A stretch of 64,000 nucleotides of DNA from Phoenix dactylifera (GCF_009389715.1 NC_052397.1:17804129-17868128); one strand, 5' to 3'. Shown: positions 14,301 through 25,901, counted from the stretch's first letter. The notes: a model not told the origin generated them from the sequence alone. Made by a program: numbers and translations.

Positions 14301-17300
14301 CATAATAGTCAACAACTATCTTCTAAAAATGATCTAGAAGTAAATTTCTGTTGGAACACATTAGAAAAGAAAATAAAATTACAGCAGTAAAATTTCAGTA
14401 ATCAAAGAGGTTAATAGTTGACAACGTCAATTCTCAAATAATTCTCAAATAATTCTTTTTCATCAAAGAAAGGCATCTGCAAAAGCATGTAGCCCAAATT
14501 AGACTACCTTAACATATATTTGCTATTCTGCATCTTTTCTATGCAAATATACCGCCATCCTAAGAAAAACAAAAACATCCAGAAGATATTTCCAAGTGAT
14601 GACATGCATGCCCCTGTTGTTTAGACTCTCAGTGAATATGGAAAAAGAACCTCCAAGATATAATGCAGCTCTCCTGTATTCGATACTAATCCCCAAGAAA
14701 GTATATTCTCAATATATAAAAGAATCTGATGATGAATATACTTTGTATATGGGAGATAATGATGTCACTTCTCCATTTTGATGTTTGCGCAGATCCTGTG
14801 TACTGCAAAAGTCAAAAAACAAGTAAAAAATGAGTACTATATTAAGAGCTAGGAATGTGAGAAAATGTATAAAATTGTGCCATCAAGCGAATGTGCTAAA
14901 GAAAGGGAAAAATGCAAGCGTCTCGGAACTTGGAAGGAAATGTAAAAACTATGATAATTGCAGACTCTAGTCTACTAAACTGAGATGGGAAATGAACACT
15001 GTTATTTTAGATGTCTAAATGTCAAAAATTAACACAGTTTTGCAAAAGCAAGATTTCCAAGACATGACCAATGCCAAGTAAAACCACTGTTTATGTAGTT
15101 TCTTGCAGACATGGAAATGTATTATACCAACATTAAAAAGTGCTTACTACTTACAATGCTTTTTCTCCCTTATTCTTCTTTCTTTAATATTTTCTGGGAA
15201 TGGCCACCCTGACCATCAAAAACCTATTTAAGTTTTGTACCTTCTATGACTTATTTAATCCACATGCCATATTTTATCCGAGAAATAAATAAATATTGCT
15301 AAAAAAAATCAGAACCTGACTTTTTCTGTCAACGAGTCATTTGCATTAATTCAGCAAGCACAACAAAATAGTAACAGGCACAATGTATTGAGACAAAAGA
15401 AAATGGTCTACCATTCTTTGTTGTGTAGCTGTCACAGCTCACGAGCACTTCTAAAGTGCAGGATGCATAATTTCCTATATGGTGCTTCCAATCATCTACA
15501 TTAAGAAGTATTTATCATGACTTGCAATTTCAGATCAGTCGAAGTTACCAACCGAAAAATGGAGAAAAGAACCTATGTCAGTGGAGATGTGAGTTAGCAG
15601 AAATCAAGACAAGCAAGGTATCCTATTAATATTGCAACATCAATGGAGCAAGTAGAGGCATCAATTATCTGTTACTTGAGATATCAGGCAAGCCATTGTC
15701 CTATTGTAATCTCAAATGTTTCAAGTTTTAAGTTTCTAAACTTAAAAGCCAAAGATTGTTATATCTATATGCCTTGCATGTTTATTATAATGAATTTAAA
15801 TTATACTTGTATTATTCTGAAAGAGCAAAGACTCATGATAAGGAGTCAGTTGACACAATTAAGCTTCCACAATTCTTTGGTTTGCCATGCATTCTCACTA
15901 AAGCAATAGGTCGCCAGGTAGGTCACGATTTGACTTTTCATTTCTTTGTATAAAGCAAAGTTCTTCCTCTTCCGATCTTGTTCGGGTTTGTAAGTCTTTC
16001 TAAATTCCCGAAGTGCTCTTAAACCAAACACCCAAACACCATCTCCCACAAAGACGAGTCATTTTCTGTAACTTTGCTGACTGATAAGACCTTTCAAGAT
16101 TACAGAACCACAGCAGCAAATCATAATAATATTATGAAGGTGTAATCACCTATCAGCAACCCATTTTCTAAATCCTCATGATTGTCGGCATCAGTACATC
16201 ATATTCTGGTATCCTTTTGCTAAAGGTGTTTACAGAGAAGTATGGGGACATCATATCCAAATGAAGCCTCGATACCAATTACTCCTTTGTATCAAAGTCT
16301 CAAGACAGGCAGGTGCACTGTATGTCCCTCAGCTCTCAGCTTAGATAACGAACATGGCTGCAGGTGCTCCAAAACATATAAGCACATAGTAGTCATGCAC
16401 ATCACATAAATGAATAAAGATAAGGCCATCGAATCTCAAAGAACCCTCCCCCTCAAAACCCACGCCTTAAAAAAGAAAACTTAGTTCCAATGTGAGAAGT
16501 GTAACTCATGAAAGCAAGCAACCAAACATAAATCAGATGGGATCCTCTGCTTATATGCTAATTAATGTTGGACATAAACATGACTATTGTGCAATGAATA
16601 GATCTGTGCAAGGGATATGACAAGATTGCAAATTCCAAATACAGAGACAGAATGTGGACTTAACAACATAGAGATAGTGTATGGGTGTAATATACATTGT
16701 AGCATGGATGTCTACTTGTTAATGTTTGTAACAAAACTAATAACTTGTTTTTAAACCTCAGACAGTTCTCTGTATCTGTTTACAGAAATTCAAAACAAGA
16801 TCAAAAGGTATAAGTAACTGTATAATGCACTTGAATGACAGGTTCAACTGTTCGAGTCTATTCAAGTGAAAGAACATTAATATCAGAAAATATCATTCTT
16901 TGATGCTGCCCTCCACTAAGAACTAGGTTACTGATATAGATAGTTACAAGTTTCACTAAGGAATTCAAAAATATTACTTTCATCATCACATTTCTCAAGG
17001 ATTTGTTGGTAAATTTTAGCCAATATAAAAGCTTGTCCTCGAGAACAAACTTAAATTAACTCCATATATAAGCAATTAGACATCCTAAAAAAAAAAAAAA
17101 AAACATTTTAGATGAAAACAATCAAAGAACATATTAGACCAGTCACAAGGCTACCTTTGCAATGTCAAGAAAATAAGGATCATATGATATGATAGACAAG
17201 GGAGAGGATATACCTACAAATTGCAACTGTAACAGTGAATGATGTGTGGGCAATCAAATTCAAATAAAAAGAACATCTCCAGTCCACGTCTGCAGAATTT

Positions 17301-19127
17301 TCACCAACTACTTTTTCCAACTGATTGACATGAAGATCAAAAAAATTTCATTAAGAATATCAACTCTTAGCCAATATTAACAGTCAAAAAAGCATGTCCC
17401 ATAGCAAATAGCCATTTGACTATATCTCAAAGCAATAATCTCCCAAGGTCATAGAAGCTCCACTTATGAGATACTGTAAGAAAAGATGTTCAATTGTTTA
17501 CAAGGCAAGCTAAAGGAGGAAGAAAGTAAGCTAATAGCTAGGAAGAAAACATGAATTTAGAAAACTGAAATCAGGGTAGGAATGTTTTATTTCTACATAA
17601 CACAAAATCTACATTCTCAAACACTTCTTAAAACCCAGTTGTACCTAACTTCCATTTTCGGAAAAAAAAAGAAGCAAAATCACATAAAATCATGATGCCA
17701 CAGTAGTTGGACATGCACATTAAATGATGCAAGGGCTCTAGCATAAGTTCCAATACTTAGCATAACACAATATTCTTTGAAGTCTTATAAATGAATACTG
17801 TCAAAAGCTAGCCTTCTCAGTACCACTAGAGAGAACTCTTTGATTTATAGTCTTCAAAGGAAATTATAGATAGAAATCAACTATAAAGATTAAAAAAAAA
17901 AACACTTTAAAAAGCTAAGAATGTTTTCTGGTTTTTTTTTTTTAAAATACCTGAGGAGCCCATCTACGGACAAAAAAGGGAGGATGGCCTTCCATAGTAT
18001 CATTGAAACCATACCCGTGCAAGCTCTGTTAGTAACAACACAATATGATTAGTTTGGCAAAATGAGGATAAAAAGATAGCAGAAATAGCACATTCACTGA
18101 AACAGTGGGCATTTGGTTAGAATATTACCATATTTCTAACAAAAAAGATAAGGTCATCTTCCTGACGTCCTTTTGATATCCTCCCATGTATAAAATACAA
18201 ATCCAACATTTTATGCCAAAACCGAGTATCCATTCCGACGTCTGATGCATCCTGTTCATCAACTGCCGTCTCACCCAACAAGTTCGAATGCTTTCTCACC
18301 ATACTCAACAGTTCATACCTAGCAATTAGATGGTGGAAGAAGAAACTTAATAATCGAAAGAATGTTCGGCATGAGAATTTACACTCAAAAGATTAGGCTC
18401 TCCGGTACTCTCAAGCAGAACACACTTTGCAAGAGGAACGTCTACTTTGGCAATAAAATGTTTTCCTAATTTAACTATTCATTTGCGCAGGATATGGAGA
18501 AAACACGTAATGTACATCAGCATACTGACCCAAAATTTAATCTTTCAAGGAGAGAAAGGGAAGGGGTGGGGGAAATGAAACTTCCTTGATACTTCTAAAA
18601 AACAATAACATGCTAAGAGCTTGAAATTCTAACTTGGAGAATGATTTTGCTTGATTCATACCAAGGAACCACAGATTTAAATAACCGCAACAAGAGAGCA
18701 TCATTCCCCTAACTAAGCATTGTAGAGATACTAACAAATGAGTCTAGAACAATAAATATTATAATGAAAGTAAAGGCGTATTATGACGATGAGAAACCAA
18801 TTACGTATTCAATTACCGAAGATTATTGCCAGCAATTATCGCAACTCTATCTAGAAAAAATTGCAAACAATCTACCTCATCAGAACATCTGATCACATAT
18901 GAAGCATTAGCAGCATCCACGCAATAGAACTACCTTATTGCCATAGAACACAAACCATCCGAATCTTGTAAAAACCCTAGTTTCGGCAGCATACACGGGA
19001 TCGAAAGTTCGAAAAAACGAGATCACGGACGAGAGAGAGAGCGAGAGATCTTGAAATTGGGGTACCTGGACGGGGTCTCTTCGTCTGAGAGCGCGCTCGA
19101 GATGGTGATCTCCTTCTCCTCCTCCAT
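1305..19127 (-). CDS. KIAA0930 homolog (DUF2045 family), 12 exons
   Basis: Twelve exons join in phase on the minus strand: 19066-19127, 18129-18318, 17951-18025, 17214-17320, 14742-14802, 13446-13505, 13298-13372, 12067-12213, 7835-7889, 4479-4601, 2517-2749 and 1305-1328, giving 403 residues (the human protein has about 404). All introns are GT-AG. Family landmarks appear in order: FWHKMLDLYF and DDLIFFVR (about 50-85), DVDWRCSFYLNLI (about 121-133), VYASPS, YPNICFAVDDFDDTF (about 193-207), LTLFSGFVNYQMVREAYD, KTDRLYMRGPGGRGEVEVAVS and PLKCCLMSISLPWE before the C-terminus FKASPLVSL. Each matches a block of animal KIAA0930. The function is unknown; no catalytic motif, signal peptide or membrane segment is visible. 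The 24-nt last exon rests on a good pyrimidine tract and phase. The start is the first ATG of the GC-rich first exon. Introns of up to 4.2 kb hold repeats. Confidence 0.88.
1329..2516 (-). other. Last intron (intron 11) of the KIAA0930-like gene
   Basis: This intron has a canonical GTGAGT donor next to 2516 and a CAG acceptor behind a pyrimidine tract just above 1328. I see no gene inside. A second in-phase acceptor at 2073-2075 would give an alternative end of 19 residues, but its pyrimidine tract is poor. Confidence 0.6.
2938..3021. repeat. 42-bp tandem duplication in an intron
   Basis: Two adjacent copies of a 42-bp unit start at 2938 and 2980, both opening with ACATAGCTCCAATGCTACC. They differ at a few positions. 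They lie in the 1.7-kb intron 10 (2750-4478) of the KIAA0930-like gene, away from the splice sites. Confidence 0.85.
4193..4250. repeat. 29-bp perfect tandem duplication in an intron
   Basis: The unit AAAGGTGAACTAAAGAACAA plus nine further bases occurs twice in a row (4193-4221 and 4222-4250) with no visible difference, so the duplication is probably recent. It sits about 230 bp downstream, in gene direction, of exon 10 of the KIAA0930-like gene. Confidence 0.9.
4602..7834 (-). other. Intron 9 of the KIAA0930-like gene (3.2 kb)
   Basis: AT-rich intronic sequence with several poly-A and poly-T runs. I found no coding exon beyond those listed and no transposon ends. The short open frames here have no recognisable product. 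Confidence 0.55.
8621..8674. repeat. (GATA)n and (GA)n microsatellite
   Basis: A short run of GATA units (about 8621-8633) passes into about 20 GA dinucleotides. It abuts the fold-back repeat at 8675 inside intron 8 of the KIAA0930-like gene. Confidence 0.9.
8675..8805. mobile_element. Short fold-back (MITE-like) element
   Basis: The left arm (ACTTGGCTGCATTCAAG, then TAGCCAGTCCTAGATC) returns inverted on the right (GATCCAGGACTGGCTACC, then ATGTAGCCAAGT). Arms of about 55 bp at roughly 80-90% match enclose a short loop. It has no coding capacity. I could not define a target-site duplication because the left flank is a GA microsatellite. It may be a decayed hAT- or Mutator-type MITE; the family is unassigned. 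Confidence 0.6.
9290..9790. repeat. Repeat-like intronic stretch, possible LTR remnant
   Basis: This stretch holds two near-identical 28-bp units (GTGTTATCTGTATAAAGCCA and GTGTTATCTATATAAAGCCA, from about 9511 and 9545), each with a TATAAAG core, followed by a C/T-rich leader-like tract. That composition resembles the promoter part of an LTR. I found no paired copy, primer-binding site or target duplication, so the assignment is weak. Confidence 0.3.
10020..10230. repeat. Repeat rich in GGTAC/GGTAT motifs
   Basis: The motifs GGTACCG, GGTACAATATCGGTATG, GGTATGCC, ACGGTATGC and GGTACCAACTGGTA occur in both orientations within about 200 bp. A similar stretch lies at 49960-50130. This looks like a degraded dispersed repeat. 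No ends or target duplication could be fixed. Confidence 0.4.
11150..11560. repeat. GC-rich repeat with purine and pyrimidine arms
   Basis: The left part carries CCGGTTCGGGGCGTACCGAG and then a (GA)n/(GGGA)n purine tract. The right part carries a C/T-rich tract and then GGGCTCGGCACCGAG and ACCAAACCGTGCC. It is partly self-complementary and can fold back. Several overlapping open frames on both strands here are low-complexity artefacts. It lies in the 4.2-kb intron 8 of the KIAA0930-like gene and is probably a dispersed repeat of the same general type as the other GGTACC-bearing stretches. Confidence 0.5.
14803..17213 (-). other. Intron 4 of the KIAA0930-like gene (2.4 kb)
   Basis: Ordinary AT-rich intronic sequence. 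I looked for a further DUF2045 block between exons 4 and 5. None is needed, because the two exons join in phase (AG plus T) across this gap. No mobile element was recognised. Confidence 0.55.
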
Positions 19128-19614
19128 CTCCCGAGCATCACCGAGATTTCCTAATTATTCGAGTTTCTTCTAGGGTTTCTAAAAAGCTTCTTCGCCTTCG
19201 AGGAAGGGAACAAAGGAGAGTGGGGTGGGACTCGTGAGGCGGTTGGGATCGACGACGAGTGTCGGAGCTGCCCTTACTGCCGCGCGAAATCGGACGAAAA
19301 AAGAGTCCGAAAGAAAACTTAAAGAATTCCATGTAGAAAGCCGCTTATTTGTCGTCGTTACTGTTTCATATCCATCTCTTTTCTTAAAAACAAAAATAGA
19401 AGGAAAAAAACGACGGGACGGTGGGCCAAGGCCAAGCACGTGAGACCTGAACAAACGGTCCTAAGCCGGTGTAGGGCCGTATGCACGTCAAGCCTCCTGG
19501 TTTATGGCGTTCAATTTAGTACAAAAATCTTGATGATGGGTGATTGAGCAAATGCTTAATCATAGAACCCTAATTAAATTTGAGAAATGTCATAAGTGAT
19601 TGAACTGAACCTTT
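19128..19614. promoter_or_regulatory. Upstream region of the KIAA0930-like gene
   Basis: This sequence lies immediately 5' of the minus-strand start codon at 19127 and probably holds its leader and core promoter. It is mixed in composition and I see no clear TATA box. The frame running here on the plus strand is not supported as a gene. Confidence 0.35.
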
Positions 19615-19920
19615 TGGTGAGCAATTCGGCTACGGTGATTGGCTGGATTTAGAGTGGCACCCATTGCTACGGGACATCAGACTATGATCAATGGTTGTCG
19701 GCCTTCCAAGCCAAGCATGTATTCAAAGAGATTAACGAAGCCGCGGACTGGGTGACCTTGTATATGGCTAGTCATTCTGGAGGTGCTCTGTGGGTTGGAG
19801 AGAGCAAGTTACCTAGGGCGCTCCGAAACTTATTGTTTCCCGACTTTCTTAAATGTATCCGTACTAGAACCGGCTGAATTATCCGTTTTAGTAAAACAAA
19901 TAAAAAAAAAATTATAACTC
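19615..19920 (+). mobile_element. LINE 3' tail with RNase H remnant (copy A)
   Basis: The plus strand reads SATVIGWI, then FQAKHVFKEINEAADWVTLY and ASHSGGALW. This is the C-terminal part of the RNase H domain that ends ORF2 of many plant L1-type LINEs (the EGDS-TVI-WI and REAN-ADW-A blocks). It ends in an A-rich tail near 19900-19913. Only the last few hundred bases are present, as in a 5'-truncated insertion, and the first part carries an internal stop. Two relatives lie at 29740 and 39690. Confidence 0.7.
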
Positions 19921-21225
19921 GGTGCTACTGATCTCATAGATGTTGATATAAGAAAAAAAATTAATAAAATTGTACCTCAATGGAAGAATCACGGCCAATA
20001 TATCATCCATGTAAACTTGGATCTGCAGGTCTTGTAGTGAGGTTTGCACCTGACGTTCTTGTATGAATGCTTGTAATATTTTTGCATGATATGAAAAGCT
20101 GATTATTTGTCTCGTCCTCAATTTTACAATATGGTAAGCCATGTTGTTTATATTTTATGATAAATTAGTCTTTTAGTTTCAGCTAAGATGGATCTGAGGG
20201 AAACTTGGGGTTGTTGACTAGAAAGATCTTGATCTTTCTTTGCATCTAGCATTAGATATAATGCCAATTGAGGCGAAGATCTCACAACTTCTAACTCCAG
20301 CTTAAAAGTTGTTAAGAGTTCTGCAGTGATTTTTACTATCAAACAATTAAAGGATGGTTATTCAAATAGGGATTTGCAATATTGCTTGGCACTTGTGGAA
20401 CTCAGCCATCTAGAGAACAGAAACAAATAAATTGCCACAACCAGAGAATTCTGGAAGACCTGATGATGAATGCTATGCCTGAGAACTGGACACTATAAAT
20501 CCAAGTTAACTGTTGCAGATTTTATTTTCTGCACTTAGAACCACTTAACTTGCTGGCAACTGCAAGCTAGCATAATGGCTAGTCTAACTTAATTTTCCTT
20601 CTTGCAGTTTGATGCATATAATACTGCCAGCCCAGTACTAAAATTCTCCAAAATAAATAATAATTTACATTCCTAATTGATTTTCTTAAATTAAACAATT
20701 TCCATTGCAGGAAGATTGTTTTACTTGCCTAAATCACAAAGTATAAACCAACAACAAAATTTACATGAAAATTTATGCTCTTTATTTTCATCCCCTCTAT
20801 TCCAATCTACAAATCTATGATGTATACTCTCTATTTAGATAAGCGAGGGCCTCCTTATTTGAGTTGGATTTTTTTTCTAACTCTAAAAAAAATATATATC
20901 CAATTCTCTATTATTTTATAAATGCATATAAATGCACATATATACAATTCCTTATTATTGCTTTCTTAATCTAATCAAAGTTCTCCCTTAATCAAAAAGA
21001 ATCCAAATTACCAAAAATAATGATATACTTTAAGAACTTTTAGATTTGGTGAGAAGGTACGTCTTTACCCCTACGTTACCAAATTCTTCTTAGATTAGAA
21101 TTTATTGCTTTCCAAAATTTTGGTGTTTGATTAAGTCTCGAATATGGCAAGTCTTTGTCCTAGATTGCATCTATACTTATATAGAGTGACTAGAGTGATC
21201 CACCTTGATTCTGATAATCCTCATA
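19921..21225. other. AT-rich spacer, no gene seen
   Basis: Short open frames on the minus strand (19912-20342) lack domains and splice context. There are a few A and T runs. I see no promoter, RNA gene or transposon end. Confidence 0.5.
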
Positions 21226-22385
21226 GATTAAGAGGAGGGAGGGGGAGAGAGGGGAGAGGAGAAAAACAGAGAGGAGAGGAGACAGAGGAGAGAAATCAGA
21301 GAAAGGGAGGGGAGAGGGAGTGGCGAAAGGGGAGGAGAGAGAGATTAGGTGGGAGAGAGAGTTCTGGAGGGAGAGAGTGAACAGAGAGGGTGTGAGGCCC
21401 AACAGTCCCACATCGGAAAGACTCGTTCCAGAGCCTGGGCATATGAGGCGGGTGTCTCCTAATCTTGCAGACGCGTTTTGGGTGGAAAACAAAACCGGGG
21501 AGGGGTGAAGGACGCTTGCGTGAAGCCCCAGAACCGGACAATATCTGGCAGGGGAGCCCCATGTTCCCCCTTTATGTGGTCCCCACGTGGGCACTGGGTG
21601 CCTCACGTGCCTCGTAGAGGCGGAGCGTGACATTTGGTATCAGAGCCGAGGACGGCTCTTGTCCGATGGTGGAAAGGGTGTGAGGCCCAACAGTCCCACA
21701 TCGGAAAGACTCGTTCCAGAGCCTGGGCATATGAGGCGGGTGTCTCCTAATCCTGCAGACGCGTTTTGGGTGGAAAACAAAACCGGGGAGGGGTGAAGGA
21801 CGCTTGCGTGAAGCCCCAGAACCGGACAATATCTGGCAGGGGAGCCCCGTGTTCCCCCCTCATGTGGCCCCCACGTGGGCACTGTGTGCCTCACGTGCCT
21901 CGTAGAGGCGGGGGCGTGACATTTGGTATCAGAGCCGAGGACGGCTCTTGTCCGATAGTGGGAAAGGTGTGAGGCCCAACAGTCCCACATCGGAAAGACT
22001 CGTTCTAGAGCCTGGGCATATGAGGCGGGTGTCTCCTAATCCTGCAGACGCGTTTTGGGTGGAAAACAAAACCGGGGAGGAGTGAAGGACGCTTGCGTGA
22101 AGCCCCAGAACCGGACAATATCTGGCAGGGGAGCCCCGTATTCCCCCCTCATGTGGCCCCCACGTGGGCACTGGATGCCTCACGTGCCTCGTAGAGGCGG
22201 GGGCGTGACAGAGGGAAGAGAAGAGAAAGGGTGGGGGAGAGAAGAGGAGGGAGAGAGTACATGAGGATGGCAGAGAAGGGAAGGCGGGGGACGAGGAGAA
22301 AAAGGAGGTGTCTCTTGATTTGAATGGGAGAGATTGGGGATTGGAGCATAGGAGCGGGAGGGAGGGAGAGGTGGGAGAGATTGGT
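21226..22385. repeat. Purine-rich (GGGAGA)n tract, split by a TRIM element
   Basis: Runs of GAGAGG, GGGAGAG and GGAGAGA occupy 21226-21390 and resume at 22211-22385. The two halves are one tract interrupted by the LTR element between them. Open frames crossing this tract are low-complexity artefacts. Confidence 0.75.
21391..22210 (+). mobile_element. TRIM retroelement with three tandem LTRs
   Basis: A miniature LTR element (TRIM type). Three LTRs of 242-243 bp, each starting TGTGAGGCCC and ending GCGTGACA, lie at 21391-21632, 21679-21921 and 21968-22210. Two 46-bp spacers (21633-21678 and 21922-21967) each open with a primer-binding site (TGGTATCAGAGC, complementary to initiator methionine tRNA) and close with a purine tract (GGAAAGG). 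The 5-bp target duplication GAGGG flanks the whole array (21386-21390 and 22211-22215), so it is one insertion that gained an LTR by unequal exchange or entered as an array. The LTRs are nearly identical, so it is young. It has no coding capacity and depends on proteins from elsewhere. Frames within it are not genes. Confidence 0.9.
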
Positions 22386-22399
22386 GGGTCGAGCCTTGG

Positions 22400-23836
22400 G
22401 CTCAGTCCCGGGCTTGGGCTTCAGACCGTGTTTGAGACAAGCAACTGCCCAAGCCTAAACTCCAAAAGGCTCGATATTCTTTGGGATCTATTTGTAGGCC
22501 CAAACTCGTGCGAATATTCTCGGGCCTAGCTTATGGCCACATGAAAACGACGACCCAATCCTATTGCTTATTGGCGATGATGCAGAGGATTAAAGGGTAG
22601 CAATGATATTATTTAGATGTATACACGCAAGTGCTGAGGTTTCCCTATATTGAAGTCAAATGCAAAAAAATAAATAAAGAATAGAAGTTTGCATGGTCAA
22701 AAGAAAAAAATAGTTTGCTCAAAAAAATAGTTTTGCCCACCTAGAGAGACTCCTTTAGATTATATTTTATATTTTTACCAAAGCGTGGAAATACTAAAAC
22801 CTTGAGAATAGTGCACTATTATTTGTCAACACCTCTTCAACCACCACAAAACTGGTCCCTTATTTCTTACATGCATTTGCAATGAAATGTTCAAGCCCAT
22901 GAAAGAGAATTAGTTGTAATAGTATAATTCTCGCTTGTGGGGGCTCATAATTAAGAGAATAAATCAGATAAGTGTTTTCTTTTAACTTCCTCTTTTGAGA
23001 AACGAAAAAATCCAGATAAGTTTTTAGTGGTGGAGACTGGAAACTTGGAACTTTGTCACCTTTAGCTGTCAGAAATTTAAGGAGAGGAGGAAAAATGGGA
23101 GGAAGGAAGAAGGGCGACGCTTTCCACTGCATGAAGCTTCATATTCATCCAGGTCAGTAGTAAAGAAAAAATATGTTTTTCTGTGGTTATTTCGATCGTA
23201 TTTTTATGCTGCATTAAGGCATGAAGTCAACTTAATATTCCTCACAGTCAGTGATGTCCAAAAATCATTTATTAATAATGGGATATGAGTTACAAATCCT
23301 TGTTTTGCTGTTTGATTATATTAGCTAGAGGAGTTCGATTTCAACAAATCCTATTATTTTGTATATCTTAAGTGGATCTCACTCAAGTTTAACTGAAATA
23401 ACATGTGATTAGTGCCTAAACATAAACAAAATGCATCATATGCACACTACTTCTGATTTTCTTTTCTTTTTTGATCTTTTGATTCTATGAGATTGATGAA
23501 AAGAAACTGCTGTGGATAAAGCGTGTAATTACGTAGGATAATTTTGAATGAAGAATCTGCGTTGGAAAGACAAAGTTATTCATTTATCTAGTTGGCTACG
23601 CCAAGAGAAAGTGGAAGCCAACTGGTAATATCCAAATCCACTTCCTTGAAATGAAAAAAAGTTGAAACAAAAGACTAACTATAAAGAATTCAAACAGATC
23701 CACCAAACTTTCATGCTCTACTCCTCCTCCTCCTCCTTTTTTTTTTTTTTTAAATTTATTCATTTTGGAAGTCGGCACTAAAGAACAAGTACACGTGATA
23801 CTCCTGGGATTGTGCTTGAATTGTAAAAGGCAAGGC
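22400..23836. other. Spacer, no gene seen
   Basis: The part near 22400-22530 has GGGCTTGGGCTTC-type words of a kind common in plant dispersed repeats. The rest is AT-rich with poly-T runs and a short (CTC)n stretch near 23720. I see no supported coding sequence. Confidence 0.5.
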
Positions 23837-24033
23837 AAACCAATCAAAACTTTTTTTTTCTTTTTTTTTTTTGATATTTGTTCATATTGGTCTTATTCTC
23901 ATGGTATAGCAACATACATATATGAATGCAGTTAAACCAATCAAAACCCTTTTTTTCTTTTTTTTCTTTGTTTGATATTTGTTCATATTGGTCTCCTTCT
24001 CAGGGTATAGCAACATACATATATAAATGCAGG
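23837..24033. repeat. 97-bp tandem duplication
   Basis: Two copies of a unit of about 97 bp start at 23837 and 23934, both with AAACCAATCAAAAC, a long poly-T run, GATATTTGTTCATATTGGTC and TATAGCAACATACATATAT. They differ at scattered sites and in the length of the T run. The duplication lies about 2 kb upstream of the phytosulfokine gene. Confidence 0.85.
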
Positions 24034-24497
24034 TGACACAGACTGACAATTCTATTACCTCTGCAAGCTTAAATTATTCCAAATTTCTAGAAAAAAATGG
24101 AGTACATAGAAGTATGGAATATTTTCCAAGAAACTGATCAGCACGATTAATCCGTAAAGTCTTATGGAATCTATCTTATTTTTTTTCCTAAAGAACTAGT
24201 TGACTTTGCTTCAGCCTTCCTCTGGACCTAGACAAAGTACCATTTTGATGATTAAGAAATTTTTTGCTAGAAAAGAAAAGGGTTAAGATATTTCAAAAGA
24301 AGTTTTATCATCTATGTAAGTCATCATAGGTGTCCATGGGTTGTGCTTTGTGAAATGATAAAAAACATCTTGGTTTAGTGACTGGTACAACAGTCTCATT
24401 TCTGACTTTCAACTAAAGATTGGAAGTAAATGGTGGGTGGCTGCTCTCCCATACCGAACATTATTTTATATAAGCTAGCTATTTTGTGGCTTAATTA

Positions 24498-24500
<3 letters not shown>

Positions 24501-24548
<48 letters not shown>
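24501..24548. repeat. (TA)n microsatellite
   Basis: About 22 TA dinucleotides in a row, led in by TGTGTG. A simple repeat whose length may be polymorphic or misassembled. Confidence 0.95.
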
Positions 24549-24549
<1 letters not shown>

Positions 24550-24969
24550 CTTGGAGATTGCCTCTTGGGTTATTTGAAACTTTCTTATACCTCAATCTGG
24601 CTTGATATATGACCTAATAACAGGTGACAGAAAAGGATACATCAATATCTTATCATTCCAGCCATATTTGAATGATTTGTCGAGGGTGGAGGTGGGTTGA
24701 GTTGGTGGCTTCATTATACTTTTGAGGGTGAAGTTGGGTGATGCCATGAAGGCTCTCATTAAACTAAACTAGGTTCAACTAAATATATAGAGGATAATAG
24801 TTAACCCTCTAAACCCAACCCAACCTCACCTATAATATGAGAGACTTGACCTGCACATATTAAAATTGTTCTAGGGTAGTCATCAAGATGATGTTTAAAT
24901 TCATCTTGTCCTCTTTATATGACATGTATATTAAAACAATTGACATGCACCTGCAGAGACAATCTTATT

Positions 24970-25440
24970 TTACTCTTTGGACTTGTTTAGTTTATGGGCC
25001 GAGGAGGAAACAAGTGGGGGAATGGAAAAATAGAGAAAATGAGAAATGCCTCATATTTTGTTCGAATTTCAAAGAAGAAAAATAGGGAAAAATAACTTTT
25101 CTATAGGAAAAAGATTGTTATATTTTATGTGAAAGAAAAATCAATGTGAGATATGGAAAATTTCAATTTTTACCTAGCTAGATTTTAGAATAATTTTTTT
25201 TTCCAAAAATACCCTTAAGCTTTTAGATAGAATGGTGCAAGATCTTTTCTTTTATTAAGGGTATAATAGATACTTTATATATTTTTTTTAGAAAGTAAAT
25301 GCTCAATTAAACATAAACTACCCTGAAATGTATCACTTTTCCATAATTAGCCAAATATACAAAAACAACTTTTCCATCGAACAACTTTCTGCACGAAATT
25401 TGATGCAAAATAAACTTTTATTCGAATAAAATAAAATGAA
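24970..25440. repeat. Possible diverged MITE-like stretch
   Basis: The left side opens with GGACTTGTTTAGTTTATGG and runs into A-rich words (GGAAAAATAGAG, TTTCAAAGAAGAAAAATAGG). The right side has CTTTTCCATAATTAGCCAAA and ACAACTTTTCCAT. The order of words resembles the Tourist-type element at 31505-31983, but I cannot find matching terminal repeats or a target duplication, so this may only be a decayed relative. Confidence 0.3.
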
Positions 25441-25894
25441 TATAATGGTTATTCACCACCGCTCTAATTCAATGCCGAGAGCTCCTACTTGAAGAGAGGT
25501 TGGCACTAATCAGCTGAGCAGCCATTTTAAGATAGGATTCAAAATTTTATGTGTTATCCTCCAAGTTTTCATTCATGAAGCCAAGGGTGTCATTAACAAT
25601 AAAATTAAGGACTAACAAGCGAGAGTCCATTTATTCCTTCCTCGAACTTGGTATTCATACGGTATGAACAGTATGGAGCACGCAATCATAAAAGTCGGCG
25701 TCCAGAAGTCGGCGAGCCCATCCAATTCTACGCCGATACGAACCAATGGGTTGCCCAAAAAAATTGTGAGCGCCTCAAAAGGGCCAAATATTTAATCATC
25801 CCAACTAGATATCGCCGGCCTATTTAAAGACCCTCCCCATACCACCCCTCCCATCTTCACCTCTCTGCACTCTTTGGCCAGCCAACCTCCCCTC

Positions 25895-25901
25895 TATAAA
25901 T
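25895..25901 (+). promoter_or_regulatory. TATA box of the phytosulfokine gene
   Basis: TATAAAT stands about 85 bp upstream of the start codon in a C-rich, pyrimidine-rich context typical of plant core promoters. It leaves room for a leader of about 50-60 nt. Confidence 0.7.

Noticed and set aside
21144-22349. Many open frames of 60-147 residues
   Set aside because: They are translations of the purine-rich tract and the noncoding LTRs. The same peptides recur because the LTR recurs.
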